From Hydrogenophaga sp. IBVHS1 (GTDB lineage: Bacteria > Pseudomonadota > Gammaproteobacteria > Burkholderiales > Burkholderiaceae_C): 64,000 nt of DNA. The notes beneath the pieces were generated by a model. The model was not told where the DNA came from, searched no databases, and saw only the letters and a list, made by a program, of their open reading frames with translations. The stretch lies in the NCBI RefSeq assembly GCF_002127265.1, contig NZ_NFUU01000001.1:1116001-1180000 (forward strand), written 5' to 3'. Position numbers and translations under genes: made by a program. Of this stretch, positions 52,304 to 60,768 are shown piece by piece (the stretch's first letter is position 1; the number at the start of each line of letters is the position of its first letter).

Positions 52304-52962
52304 AGCTGAAGACCAGTCTTTTCCTGGCGGGCACCATCGCGCTGGCGGCCTGCTCCAGCAAGCCGCCCGCTCCCGAATGGCAGATGAACGCCAAGACCAG
52401 TGCCGAGCGCGCGGCCGAAGCCTGGCTGGTGGGCGATGCGCGCATCGAGGCGCTGGAGTTTGGGCGTGCGCGGCGCGAAATCGCGAGCACCGGGCGTGCC
52501 GATCTGCTGGCGCGCGCAGAGCTGCTGCGCTGCGCCACGCGCGTCGCCTCGCTGGTGTTCGAACCGTGCGCGGGCTTCGATGCGCTCGCTCAGGACGCCG
52601 CGCCTGCTGAACAGGCCTACGCGCGTTACCTGCAGGGCACCGCAACGCCTGCCGATGCCGCACTGCTGCCCCAGGTGCATCGCGCATTGGTCGGCAACGC
52701 CGCGCCCGATGCCGCTGTGGCCGCGATGGACGATCCGCTGTCGCAACTGGTGGCCGCGGGGGTTCTGCTGCGCAGCGGTCGTGCCACGCCCGGCGTGATC
52801 ACCAAAGCGGTGGACACCGCCTCGGCGCGGGGCTGGCGGCGCCCGCTGCTGGCCTGGCTCGGCGTGCAGCGGGAACGCGCGAAGGCCGCAGGCGCCAGCG
52901 ACGAAGCCGCGCGCCTGCAGCGCCGCATCGACCTGGTGGCACCGCCCCCTGCGGCGCGCTGA
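52300..52962 (+). CDS. Predicted lipoprotein of the MCE operon
   Basis: Protein of 220 residues with signal peptide and lipobox (SLFLAGTIALAACSSKP; LAAC, Cys19). The mature part is helical and Ala-rich, without recognised domain, and could be the auxiliary lipoprotein that completes the MCE system at the outer membrane. The ATG at 52300 overlaps the MCE gene stop codon. It is convergent with the Bug receptor gene, leaving only 1 base between the two stop codons. Confidence 0.75.
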   Translation: MKLKTSLFLAGTIALAACSSKPPAPEWQMNAKTSAERAAEAWLVGDARIEALEFGRARREIASTGRADLLARAELLRCATRVASLVFEPCAGFDALAQDAAPAEQAYARYLQGTATPADAALLPQVHRALVGNAAPDAAVAAMDDPLSQLVAAGVLLRSGRATPGVITKAVDTASARGWRRPLLAWLGVQRERAKAAGASDEAARLQRRIDLVAPPPAAR

Positions 52963-52963
52963 T

Positions 52964-53941
52964 TCAGTTCACCTTGCCGATCTTCTGCACCACGGATTTC
53001 ATGGCGCTGGCGTCGTCCTGCACGAACTTGTCGAACTCGGCGGCGTCCTGAAACTGGAACGAGGTGCCGGCGGTGGTCATCACCTGCACGGTCTTGGGGT
53101 CCTGCGCGGCCATGCGTGCGGCTTCGCGCAGCTTGTTCACCACGGCAGGCGGTGTGCCGGCCGGCACGAAGATGCCGGACCACTGCGAATAGCTGATCGG
53201 CACGCCGAGTTCCTTGAAGCTCGGCACGTCGGGCAGCAAGGCCAGGCGGCCTTCGCCCCAATGGGCGAGGGCGCGCAGCTTGCCGGCCTTGATCTGACCC
53301 ACCGCGCTGGCGGGGCCGGTGGCCACGGCATCGACCTGGCCACTGAGCATGCCCAGGATGGCCGGGCCGGCGCCGGTGTAGGGCACATGCAGCATGTAGC
53401 TGGAGGTGGCGGCCTTGAGCTGTTCCATCGGCACGTGCATGGTGCCGTAGTTGCCCGATGAGCCGAAGGTCAGCCGCCCCGGGTTGGCCTTGGCAGCGGC
53501 GATGAATTCGGCGTAGGTCTTCCACGGGCTGTCGGCGCGCACCACGAGCACCGTGGGGTCGGCCGTCATGCGGGCGATGGGGATGAGTTGTGAGAGTTCG
53601 AACATCGGCGGGCGGCCGAGGATCCTGTCGGCTTCGGGCAGCACGACGATGGACGACAACGCCATCAGCATCGTGTAGCCATCGGGCGCGGCCTTGGCCA
53701 CCTGGGCCATGCCGATGCCGCCGCCAGCGCCGGCCCGGTTGACCACCACCACCGACTGGTTGAGGTGGCGCGCCATGGCCTCGGCCACCGGACGGCCCAC
53801 CACGTCGGCCACGCCGCCGGGCGGGAAGGGCACCACCATGGTCACGGGTTTGCTGGGGTAGGCGTCCTGCGCGTGGGCCATGCCCACCGTAGCGGCGAGT
53901 GCCAGCGCGAGGCTGCAGAGTTTGAGCGCGGTCGTGTTCAT
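52964..53941 (-). CDS. Bug-family (TctC) periplasmic solute receptor
   Basis: Receptor of 325 residues. The signal peptide (MNTTALKLCSLALALAATVGMAHA, cleavage after AHA) is followed by [54 protein letters not shown], and YTGAGPAILGMLSGQVDAVATGPASAVGQIK, all family signatures. TctA/TctB subunits are not encoded nearby. It precedes nothing but is downstream of the FAH-family gene in the same direction with a 49-base gap, so it likely brings in an aromatic- or cyclic-acid substrate used by that enzyme (inference). Confidence 0.88.
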   Translation of the reverse strand: MNTTALKLCSLALALAATVGMAHAQDAYPSKPVTMVVPFPPGGVADVVGRPVAEAMARHLNQSVVVVNRAGAGGGIGMAQVAKAAPDGYTMLMALSSIVVLPEADRILGRPPMFELSQLIPIARMTADPTVLVVRADSPWKTYAEFIAAAKANPGRLTFGSSGNYGTMHVPMEQLKAATSSYMLHVPYTGAGPAILGMLSGQVDAVATGPASAVGQIKAGKLRALAHWGEGRLALLPDVPSFKELGVPISYSQWSGIFVPAGTPPAVVNKLREAARMAAQDPKTVQVMTTAGTSFQFQDAAEFDKFVQDDASAMKSVVQKIGKVN

Positions 53942-53990
53942 GAGGGTCTCCTGACGGTGTGTTCTTGAGTGGGAAAGGCGGTCAGACAAG

Positions 53991-54863
53991 TCAGACAAAA
54001 CGGTTCTGCAGCGTGCCGATGCCATCGATCTCGATGCGCACCACATCGCCGCTCTTCAGAAACGTAGGCGGTGTCATGCCCAGGCCCACGCCGGCCGGCG
54101 TGCCGGTGGCGATCACGTCGCCGGGGTAGAGCGTGATGCCACGCGAAATGGTTTCAATGAGGGTGGGGATGTCGAAGATCAGGTCTTCGGTGCGGCCGTC
54201 CTGGCGCGGCTCGCCGTTCACCCAGCAACGCACGCGCGTGTGCTGGCCGTCGAGTTCGTCGGCGGTGACGATCCACGGGCCCATGGGGCAGAAGGTGTCG
54301 AAGCTCTTGCCCATGTCCCATTGCTGGTGGCGCATCTGCACGTCGCGGGCGGTGACATCGTTGACGATGGTGTAGCCGTAGACGTGTTTCATCGCATCGG
54401 CCTTCGCGATGTTCTTGCCACCGGTGCCGATCACCACGGCCAGTTCGGCCTCGTAGTCGATCTGTGGCGAGATGTCATCGCCGGGCAGCAGCACGTCGGT
54501 GCCGTTGGCCACCACGCATTCGGGCACTTTGGTGAACACGATGGGCCAGGCGGCCGGGTTGGTGTTGTTGTTCTTGAAGACCGAGCCCTGCAATTCTTTG
54601 GCGTGCTCGTGGTAGTTGCGCCCCACGCACCAGAGGTTGCGGCGGGGCAGGGGGATCGGCGCTTCGAGCTGCACTTCGGCCACCTTCAGTGCGGCGCCCG
54701 CAGTGGCAGGCAGGGGCCGGCCAGCTGCGGCGGCTTCCACCAGCGGCAGCGCGCCGCGCCTGGCGTCTTTCGGGCTCAGGCCCAGGGGTGTGATGGTCAG
54801 TCCATCGGCCGAGACGAGACCAACTTGCCGATGGCCCTGGTGAACGTAGGTGGCGATGCGCAC
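53991..54863 (-). CDS. Fumarylacetoacetate hydrolase family protein
   Basis: Hydrolase/isomerase-family enzyme of 290 residues. NLWCVGRNYHEHAKE has the conserved histidine and glutamate, DISPQIDYEAELAVVIG and GYTIVNDVTARDVQ supply metal-binding acidic residues, and DVIATGTPAGVGLG is the C-terminal signature. FAH members act on acylpyruvates, ureidoglycolate-like or cyclohexadienone compounds; the substrate is unresolved. The GTG at 54863 is the start because AAGGAG lies 5 bases upstream. It is divergent from a GntR-type regulator, across a TACCAATTGGTA palindrome. Confidence 0.9.
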   Translation of the reverse strand: MRIATYVHQGHRQVGLVSADGLTITPLGLSPKDARRGALPLVEAAAAGRPLPATAGAALKVAEVQLEAPIPLPRRNLWCVGRNYHEHAKELQGSVFKNNNTNPAAWPIVFTKVPECVVANGTDVLLPGDDISPQIDYEAELAVVIGTGGKNIAKADAMKHVYGYTIVNDVTARDVQMRHQQWDMGKSFDTFCPMGPWIVTADELDGQHTRVRCWVNGEPRQDGRTEDLIFDIPTLIETISRGITLYPGDVIATGTPAGVGLGMTPPTFLKSGDVVRIEIDGIGTLQNRFV

Positions 54864-54902
54864 GCAAACTCCTTCAAGAAAGTCCACAGAAATACCAAAA
54901 AA

Positions 54903-54914
54903 TACCAATTGGTA
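54903..54914. promoter_or_regulatory. 12-bp palindrome, putative operator of the FAH/GntR pair
   Basis: TACCAATTGGTA is a perfect palindrome between the divergent genes. Related TTGGTAC and ATACCA half-sites recur nearby (54891-54896, 55001-55007), as in FadR/GntR-family operators that use TGGT/ACCA arms. Confidence 0.6.
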
Positions 54915-55018
54915 CCAGACGTCAAATCTTAAAGTGCTGAGGGTCTACGACGGAGTGGGGAAAGCACCTAGAAAAGGCTGCCCGGGCACATTGGTCTGTT
55001 TTGGTACATTGCCACTTC

Positions 55019-55690
55019 ATGAGCCTGTCCAGACCGCTGCGCGAATCGATCCTTGACCAACTGCAGTCGGGGCACTGGCGCGCGGGCGACCGCATGCCCA
55101 CCGAGCGCGAACTCTCCGACACCTTTGGCGTGAGCCGCACCACGGTGCGCAAGGCACTGGCCGAACTGAAGCAGCAAGGGTTGATCGAGCAGACCGTGGG
55201 CAGCGGCACGTTCGTCACAGAACATGTGGGAGCGCGCCTCGGTCGTCGCGTGCAGCAGGATTCGTCGCAGCACACCAGCCCGGCCGATCTCATGGAAGCG
55301 CGCCTGGCCATGGAGCCCGCCATCATCGAGCTGGCGATCCGCAACGCCAACGCGGCCGACCTGCAGCGCATGGATGAATGCTGCGATGAGGCCGAAGCCG
55401 CCGACACCCTCGAAGCCTTCGAGCACTGGGACGCCGAGCTGCACCAGGCCATCGCCGACGCGGCGCACAACAGCTTCGTCGGCAACGTGTTCAGCCTCAT
55501 GAAGACGGTGCGCGCCCAGGGCGACTGGGGCCAGCTCAAGAAGAAGAGTGTGACGCCCGAACGCCGGCTCGCCTACCAGGTGCAGCACCGCCAGATCGTG
55601 GGTGCGCTGCGCGATCGCGACGCTGCAAGGGCGCGCGACCTCACCCTCGAACACCTCTTGCAAGTGCGCCGAAATCTGCTCGGCTATTGA
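55019..55690 (+). CDS. GntR-family regulator, FadR subfamily
   Basis: Regulator of 223 residues. The winged HTH RESILDQLQSGHWRAGDRMPTERELSDTFGVSRTTVRKALAELKQQGLIEQ is followed by an all-helical FCD domain with metal-binding histidine/aspartate positions around EHWDAELHQAIADAAHNSFV and HRQIVGALRDRD. FCD regulators typically sense organic acids. The ATG at 55019 is 8 bases after TACATT (55005-55010), again without a clear ribosome site. It probably represses the FAH and Bug receptor genes through the operator at 54903-54914. Confidence 0.9.
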   Translation: MSLSRPLRESILDQLQSGHWRAGDRMPTERELSDTFGVSRTTVRKALAELKQQGLIEQTVGSGTFVTEHVGARLGRRVQQDSSQHTSPADLMEARLAMEPAIIELAIRNANAADLQRMDECCDEAEAADTLEAFEHWDAELHQAIADAAHNSFVGNVFSLMKTVRAQGDWGQLKKKSVTPERRLAYQVQHRQIVGALRDRDAARARDLTLEHLLQVRRNLLGY

Positions 55691-55703
55691 GCGAGCAACG
55701 TGC

Positions 55704-56828
55704 TCACAGCACGAGCCGCTGCGCGTAGCCCGTCATTTCCAGATAACCGCGCCCCACCGTGCGGCCATTGCTGTCGATCAGGTCCGAGAGGCCTTCCCAG
55801 TACACCGTGCCAGTGCTCGCCCGACTGTCGAGTTCCTGTGGGTCGATCACGGCCTTGATGGTGTAGAAATCGGCCGGCGTGCGCACCACCCATTCCACCG
55901 GGTAGCGCGCCCGCGTGCGCGGACTGGTCCAGAAGCGCCGGGGTTGCCAGTCCACCTCGCCGGCCGCGAAGGCGTAGATGTCGGTCGGGCTCTGCGCGCT
56001 GCCGGCCGCGCGGAACGAGCCACCGGCCCAGACCTTGCTGCCGTCCTTGCGCCGCAACTGGAAGGCGGTGAGGCTGGAGCCGTCGAGCAGGTTCATGCCG
56101 ATCCAGTCCCAGCCCACGGCTTCGGGGTGCAGCAGCGCTTCGCTCCATTCGTGGTCCAGCCAGCCGCTGCCCTGCACGGCAAAGCGCTGCCCGCGCACGT
56201 CCAGCGTGCCCCGCACCGCCAGCTGCGGCTGGCTCACGTAGAAGCTCGCCTGGGCGGCGTCGGGCCCCTTGCGCGAGAAGCCTTTGTCGCCTTGCAGCAA
56301 GTGGGCCTGGCGCGGCTGGGCACGCAGTTCGATCTGCAGTGCCTCGCTGGTCACGCGCATGGTGTAGTCGCCCGCGGGCTCGCGCAGCAGGTGCCAGTCG
56401 CGCAGTTCGATGTGGGTGTCTTTCACGCTGGCAAACACCGCGTGGCCGCTGCGCGCGGGTGGCTCGCCGTTCCAGCGTGCGATGCGCTGGTCGTGCACCA
56501 GCTCGCCGCTTTTCACGTCGGTGATCGCCGCGTGCGCGAACAGCAGGTGTTTCGCGGCCAGCCGGCTCTTCAGGTGGCGGGCTTCGTCAACCCGGCTGCG
56601 AAAGAACGTGATCTGGAAACCGAAGTCGCGCCCACTGGCATCGCGCGCATGGCCGGTGAGGTACCACCACTCGGTGCGCGTGTCGTTGTGGCTGCCGTGG
56701 TCGCGCGGAAACACGAGCGGGCGCGGCCGCAGCACGTCGCCCGGCTGGTGTGTGCCCTGCGCTTGAAGCGGCGGCAGCAGGCACGCGCCGGTGGCACCGA
56801 TGAGCATTTGACGTCGATCGAAGTTCAC
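55704..56828 (-). CDS. Lipocalin-like protein, AttH/CrtC (carotenoid hydratase-like) family
   Basis: Protein of 374 residues with signal-like start MNFDRRQMLIGATGACLLPP (basic, then hydrophobic). Two lipocalin-like domains are marked by TEWWYLTGHARDASGRDFGFQITFFRSR, FAHAAITDVKSGELVHDQRI, GSGWLDHEWSE (typical of the AttH family) and EWVVRTPADFYTIKAVIDPQELDSR. It starts at GTG 56828 preceded by AAGGAGG; the codon overlaps the permease stop by four bases (GTGA). Related proteins occur next to FtsX-like permeases in envelope transport gene pairs, as here. It probably binds lipid in the periplasm. Confidence 0.87.
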   Translation of the reverse strand: MNFDRRQMLIGATGACLLPPLQAQGTHQPGDVLRPRPLVFPRDHGSHNDTRTEWWYLTGHARDASGRDFGFQITFFRSRVDEARHLKSRLAAKHLLFAHAAITDVKSGELVHDQRIARWNGEPPARSGHAVFASVKDTHIELRDWHLLREPAGDYTMRVTSEALQIELRAQPRQAHLLQGDKGFSRKGPDAAQASFYVSQPQLAVRGTLDVRGQRFAVQGSGWLDHEWSEALLHPEAVGWDWIGMNLLDGSSLTAFQLRRKDGSKVWAGGSFRAAGSAQSPTDIYAFAAGEVDWQPRRFWTSPRTRARYPVEWVVRTPADFYTIKAVIDPQELDSRASTGTVYWEGLSDLIDSNGRTVGRGYLEMTGYAQRLVL

Positions 56829-59368
56829 CAGTCCTCCTTGACGGCTCGCACCGCGTCGCGGCTTGCGGCGGCCTGGCCGGCCAGCCAGGCCGTGAGCGTG
56901 CCGGCCACCACCACGGCTGCGCACAGCGCGAGCAGCCGTGCCCAGGGCAGCACCAGATCCATGGTCCAGTGAAAGCTCTGCGGGTTGACCACGTGCACCA
57001 GCACCAGGCTCACCGCCAGGCCCAGCGCCAGCCCGGCCAGTGCGCCCAGCAGTGTCCACGCTAGGCCTTCGAGCGCCACCACGCCGAGGATTTGCCGCCG
57101 TGTAAGGCCCAGGTGCGCCAGCAGGCCGAACTCGCGCTTGCGCGCCAGCACCTGCGCGCTGAAGCTCGCCGCCACGCCGAACAGGCCGATGCCGATGGCC
57201 ACCGCCTGCAGCCAGACGGTGACGGCAAAGCTGCGGTCGAAGATGCGCAGCGAGCTGGCGCGGATCTGGCTGGCCGATGCAAACTGGATCTGATCGACCA
57301 CACCCAGCCGTTCGGCTTCGGCTCGGATGCGCTCGCGCACCTCGTCTTCCTGCGCATCGGGCGAGAGCAGCAACGCCAGGTCGTTCACGCGCGCATCGCC
57401 GGTGAGCCGAACGAAGTCCGCGCGGTCCATCACCACGCTGCCGTGCTGGCGCGCGTAGTCGCGCCACACGCCCGCCACGAAGAAGCGGGTGCCGCGCACC
57501 TGCGGCTGCGCGAAGGCCAGCGACAGGCCATCGAGCCAGCCGCCAGGTTGCGCGCCATACAGGTCCACCATGGCTTCGCTCACATAGACGCGGACCACGC
57601 GCTCTGCCTCGCTGGCAGCGGGGGTCGGCAAGGGGTTGCCCACCAGCGGCAGCCCGAGCACGGCACCCGGCGCCAGGCTCAGGGGCCGAGAGAGCAGCAC
57701 CACCGCAGGCTGCGCCGGGTCGAGCTGCACCGGCGTGGCGCGCAGCGGGTCGGCACGCGCCACGCCCGGCACGCGCGCCACCGCCGACACGAAGTCGTCG
57801 GGCAGGTGGCTGGCGTCGCCCACGCCCCCCACGCTGCGCACGTACAGCGGCGAAGGCAGCACGGCGTCGAGCCACTGCGTGACCGAATCGCGAAAACTCG
57901 CCACCATCACCGTGAGCGCCACCGACAACGCCAGACTGGCCACCACGCCACTGGTGGCCACGGCAGCGGTTTCGCGCAGGCGGCGCGAGCGTTCCACCGC
58001 CAGCAGCGGCAGGGCGCGGGTCGCCACGTGCGGCGCGATCCGATCCAGCAGCCAGCCCACGCCCAACGGCAGCGCCGCAATGCCGCCCACCAGCAACAAG
58101 CCCACCGACACGTAGGCCGCCAGCGGGATGCCTGCCACCGGCGGCGCCCAGGCCAGCGCTGCCGCCAGCGCGATCAGCGAAAGTGCCAATGTGTGGCGGC
58201 GCCCGCCGCGCGGCGCAGGTGCACCCAGACCCTTGAGGGCCAGCGCCGGCGCCATGCGCGCGGTGGCCCGCGCGGGCCACCAGCCACCCACCACCGAGGC
58301 CGCCACGCCCAGCAAGCCATACACCACCGCCGCCCACGGGCTCCACAGCAGCGGAGGGGATTCGCCGGAGAAATAGCCGCCGCCCAGGTCGCCCCCCAGC
58401 AGGCGCAAGGCGAGCGCTGCCAGGGCCGTGCCCAGCGCCACGCCCAGCGCACTGCCCAGCAGCCCGAGCAGGGCCGATTCGGCCAGCACCAGGCGAAGCC
58501 GCTCTTGCCCCGAGAGGCCGAGCACACCCAGCAGCGCAAACTGCGGCTGGCGCCTCGCCACCGAGAGCGACAGCACAGAAAACACGAGGAAAGCGCCGGT
58601 GAAAAGCGCGACCAGCGCCAGCACCGTGAGGTTGACCCGGTAGGCGCGAGAGAGGTTGCTCACGCGCTCGCCCGACTGTTCGGGGCGTTGCGCGATCACG
58701 TTATCTGGCAGCGCGAGCTCGGCCAGCACCTCGCTGGCGCGCGCACCCGGCGCCAGGCGCAAGTCGATGCGGCTCAACTGCCCCGGCAGCTTCAAGTGTT
58801 CCTGGGCGGCCGCCACGTCCATCACCAGCAGCGGTGTGCCCGGGGCGTTCACGCGGCCGGCCACACGCAGCGCGCCGCCAGGCAGTGGCAGCAGGCGCGC
58901 GCCCTGCAAAGCCTGGCTGGCGGCCGGATTCAGGAACACGGCGTCTGGCGCGAACAGGTCGAGGCGGCCAGCGTCCGATCCCTCCACCACCGGCATGAGC
59001 GCGGGCGAGAGCCCCGCCACCACCAGCGCGTCCACGCCCATCAGCTTCACCGCCACGCGCCGTCCCTGTGGGTCTGCGACTTGGGTCGCAGCTTCCAGCA
59101 CCGGGCTGGCGAGAGAAACGCCCGGGTGGGCCGCTGCGGGTTCGAGCAAGCGGTCGTCCAGCAGGCCCTGGCGTGCGCGCAGCGAGAGGTCGGGCTGGCC
59201 GTTGACCGAGCTGACCGCGCTGGAAAACTCGGCCAGCGCCGAGGCGTTGATGAGGTGCACCGCAAACGCCAGCGCCACACCCAGCATGACCGCGACCACC
59301 GCCGAAGCGTTGCGCCACGGGTGGTGGCGCAGTTCCTGCATGGAGAAAGTGGAGAGCAGCGCGCGCAT
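56825..59368 (-). CDS. FtsX-like ABC transporter permease (without a cognate ATPase gene)
   Basis: Membrane protein of 847 residues with two FtsX/MacB-type halves; the first membrane helix (ASAVVAVMLGVALAFAVHLI) is followed by a large periplasmic region, then helices at about residues 270-350 and more at the C-terminus (VAIGIGLFGVAASFSAQVL, ALEGLAWTLLGALAGLALGLAVSLVLV). This layout is like DevC/LolC-type permeases. No ATPase gene is next to it, while an orphan LolD-type ATPase is encoded at 33590-34246. The ATG at 59368 gives MRALLSTFSMQELRHHPWRN. Downstream partner is the AttH-like protein. Confidence 0.88.
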   Translation of the reverse strand: MRALLSTFSMQELRHHPWRNASAVVAVMLGVALAFAVHLINASALAEFSSAVSSVNGQPDLSLRARQGLLDDRLLEPAAAHPGVSLASPVLEAATQVADPQGRRVAVKLMGVDALVVAGLSPALMPVVEGSDAGRLDLFAPDAVFLNPAASQALQGARLLPLPGGALRVAGRVNAPGTPLLVMDVAAAQEHLKLPGQLSRIDLRLAPGARASEVLAELALPDNVIAQRPEQSGERVSNLSRAYRVNLTVLALVALFTGAFLVFSVLSLSVARRQPQFALLGVLGLSGQERLRLVLAESALLGLLGSALGVALGTALAALALRLLGGDLGGGYFSGESPPLLWSPWAAVVYGLLGVAASVVGGWWPARATARMAPALALKGLGAPAPRGGRRHTLALSLIALAAALAWAPPVAGIPLAAYVSVGLLLVGGIAALPLGVGWLLDRIAPHVATRALPLLAVERSRRLRETAAVATSGVVASLALSVALTVMVASFRDSVTQWLDAVLPSPLYVRSVGGVGDASHLPDDFVSAVARVPGVARADPLRATPVQLDPAQPAVVLLSRPLSLAPGAVLGLPLVGNPLPTPAASEAERVVRVYVSEAMVDLYGAQPGGWLDGLSLAFAQPQVRGTRFFVAGVWRDYARQHGSVVMDRADFVRLTGDARVNDLALLLSPDAQEDEVRERIRAEAERLGVVDQIQFASASQIRASSLRIFDRSFAVTVWLQAVAIGIGLFGVAASFSAQVLARKREFGLLAHLGLTRRQILGVVALEGLAWTLLGALAGLALGLAVSLVLVHVVNPQSFHWTMDLVLPWARLLALCAAVVVAGTLTAWLAGQAAASRDAVRAVKEDW

Positions 59369-59564
59369 GGTCTGGAGCTTACGTCGACCCGCAAAGCGGC
59401 GGAGCGTGGGGGGTTTCAAGTCCAGAGTGTTTCATCGCACAGACGCGGGGTTTTTGCCCGCGTACCATGCACCACCGGTTTTCTGGAGTTCACCGATTTT
59501 TCCGCGCACACAGCGCGGCCGCCTGGCCAGCCGGCCAGTTTTCTGACTTTTTCACGGTGACCCC

Positions 59565-60458
59565 ATGGTTCGCATTCACCTCGCCATCGATCTCGAATAC
59601 ACGGTCAACCCGCCCGGTGCCGATTTCATCTTCAACGTCCAGGCCGCGCACGCGCCCCAGCAGACGGTGGTGTGGGAAGAGCTGCACGTCAGCCAGCCGG
59701 TGCCCATGTCGTCGCACACCGATCCGGCGACCCGCACTCGCCTGCTGCGCCTGGCGGCGTCTCCCGGGCCGCTGCTGCTGCGCTACCGCGCCACGCTGGA
59801 CATTGCGCACCATGTGGCCAATCCCGACAGCGTGTTTGAAACGCCGGTGGCGCAGTTGCCGCCCGAGGTGCTGACCTACATCTACCCCAGCCGATACTGT
59901 CAGTCGGACTGCGTGACTGCCATGGCAACGCAGCTGTTTGGCCATCTGCCGCAGGGCTACCGGCGCGTGCAGGCGATCCAGAAGTGGGTGCAAAGCGAGG
60001 TGAAGTTCGAATCGAACACCAGCAATTCCATGACCTCTGCGCTGGACACGCTCAACGACCACAAGGGTGTGTGCCGGGATTTCGCCCACCTCATGATTGC
60101 CTTCTGCCGCGCGCTCAACATTCCGGCGCGCTTCACCACCGCCATCGACTACGGCGCCGACCCCGCCCTGGGCCCCACCGACTTCCACGCCTACGTGGAG
60201 GCTTATCTCGGTCACCGCTGGTACATGTTCGATCCCTCGGGCACCGCCATTCCCATGGGCTTCGTGCGCATCGGCAGCGGGCGCGACGCGGCCGACGCCT
60301 CGTTCGCCACCATCTTCGGTGGTGTGCAGGCGAATGCGCCACGCATCGACATTTCCGCGCAGACCGACGCTGCCCGAGGCTGGGAGATGCCGGTGCACCG
60401 TCCCGAGGCGCTGTCCACCGATTCGAGCCTGGGCTGGAACAAGGCGGCGACCGCCTGA
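59565..60458 (+). CDS. Transglutaminase-like cysteine protease-fold protein
   Basis: Protein of 297 residues. The C-terminal domain has the papain-like triad of the transglutaminase-like superfamily: Cys in HKGVCRDFAHLMIAFCRALNIPARF, His in DFHAYVEAYL and Asp in WYMFDPSG. The N-terminal half (VRIHLAIDLEYTV...) is a beta domain as in the SMc04008-type bacterial TGc proteins, which often cluster with DUF403/circularly permuted ATP-grasp genes; those partners are not here. No signal peptide. Function is unknown, perhaps peptide cleavage or cross-linking. Its upstream gap of 196 bp contains no other gene. Confidence 0.87.
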   Translation: MVRIHLAIDLEYTVNPPGADFIFNVQAAHAPQQTVVWEELHVSQPVPMSSHTDPATRTRLLRLAASPGPLLLRYRATLDIAHHVANPDSVFETPVAQLPPEVLTYIYPSRYCQSDCVTAMATQLFGHLPQGYRRVQAIQKWVQSEVKFESNTSNSMTSALDTLNDHKGVCRDFAHLMIAFCRALNIPARFTTAIDYGADPALGPTDFHAYVEAYLGHRWYMFDPSGTAIPMGFVRIGSGRDAADASFATIFGGVQANAPRIDISAQTDAARGWEMPVHRPEALSTDSSLGWNKAATA

Positions 60459-60519
60459 GGCCCACGCCCGGGGCGTTGTGGCCTAATAGGGGTTTTTCCA
60501 ACTCTCTCAGGATCCTGTC

Positions 60520-60690
60520 ATGGGCAACAAAATCGTCACCGAAGCCGACCGCAAGCGCACCCCCCGCCCCACGCCCGTTCCCGGCGTGTCGCTGGCCTCG
60601 CCAGGCCGCGGCCAGCGCGTGAGCCTGGAGCGTGGTGTGGCCACGCGCAGCAAGAAGAACCCGGGCAAGCGCTCCAAGAAGGGCGGCTGA
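60520..60690 (+). CDS. 56-residue basic protein of unknown function
   Basis: A short gene from ATG 60520 with AGGA upstream at about 6 bases. The protein begins MGNKIVTEADRKRTPRPTPV and ends NPGKRSKKGG; about one third of the residues are Lys or Arg, with Pro/Gly-rich stretches and no hydrophobic core, suggesting an extended nucleic-acid-binding or disordered protein. A strong bidirectional terminator follows 26 bases after the stop, so it has its own transcription unit end. I do not recognise it, but similar short basic proteins occur in related genomes. Confidence 0.75.
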   Translation: MGNKIVTEADRKRTPRPTPVPGVSLASPGRGQRVSLERGVATRSKKNPGKRSKKGG

Positions 60691-60715
60691 TTCCCAGCTG
60701 GGCCGAAGGGTCCTC

Positions 60716-60751
60716 CATGCAAAAGGCCCGCTACAGCGGGCCTTTTGCATG
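60716..60751. terminator. Strong bidirectional Rho-independent terminator
   Basis: A perfect 16-bp stem, CATGCAAAAGGCCCGC and GCGGGCCTTTTGCATG, around the loop TACA. Because the stem contains AAAA on one side and TTTT on the other, it works for both strands: it ends the small basic protein transcript and the convergent methyltransferase transcript. Confidence 0.9.
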
Positions 60752-60768
60752 GGCGCAATATTTCACCC

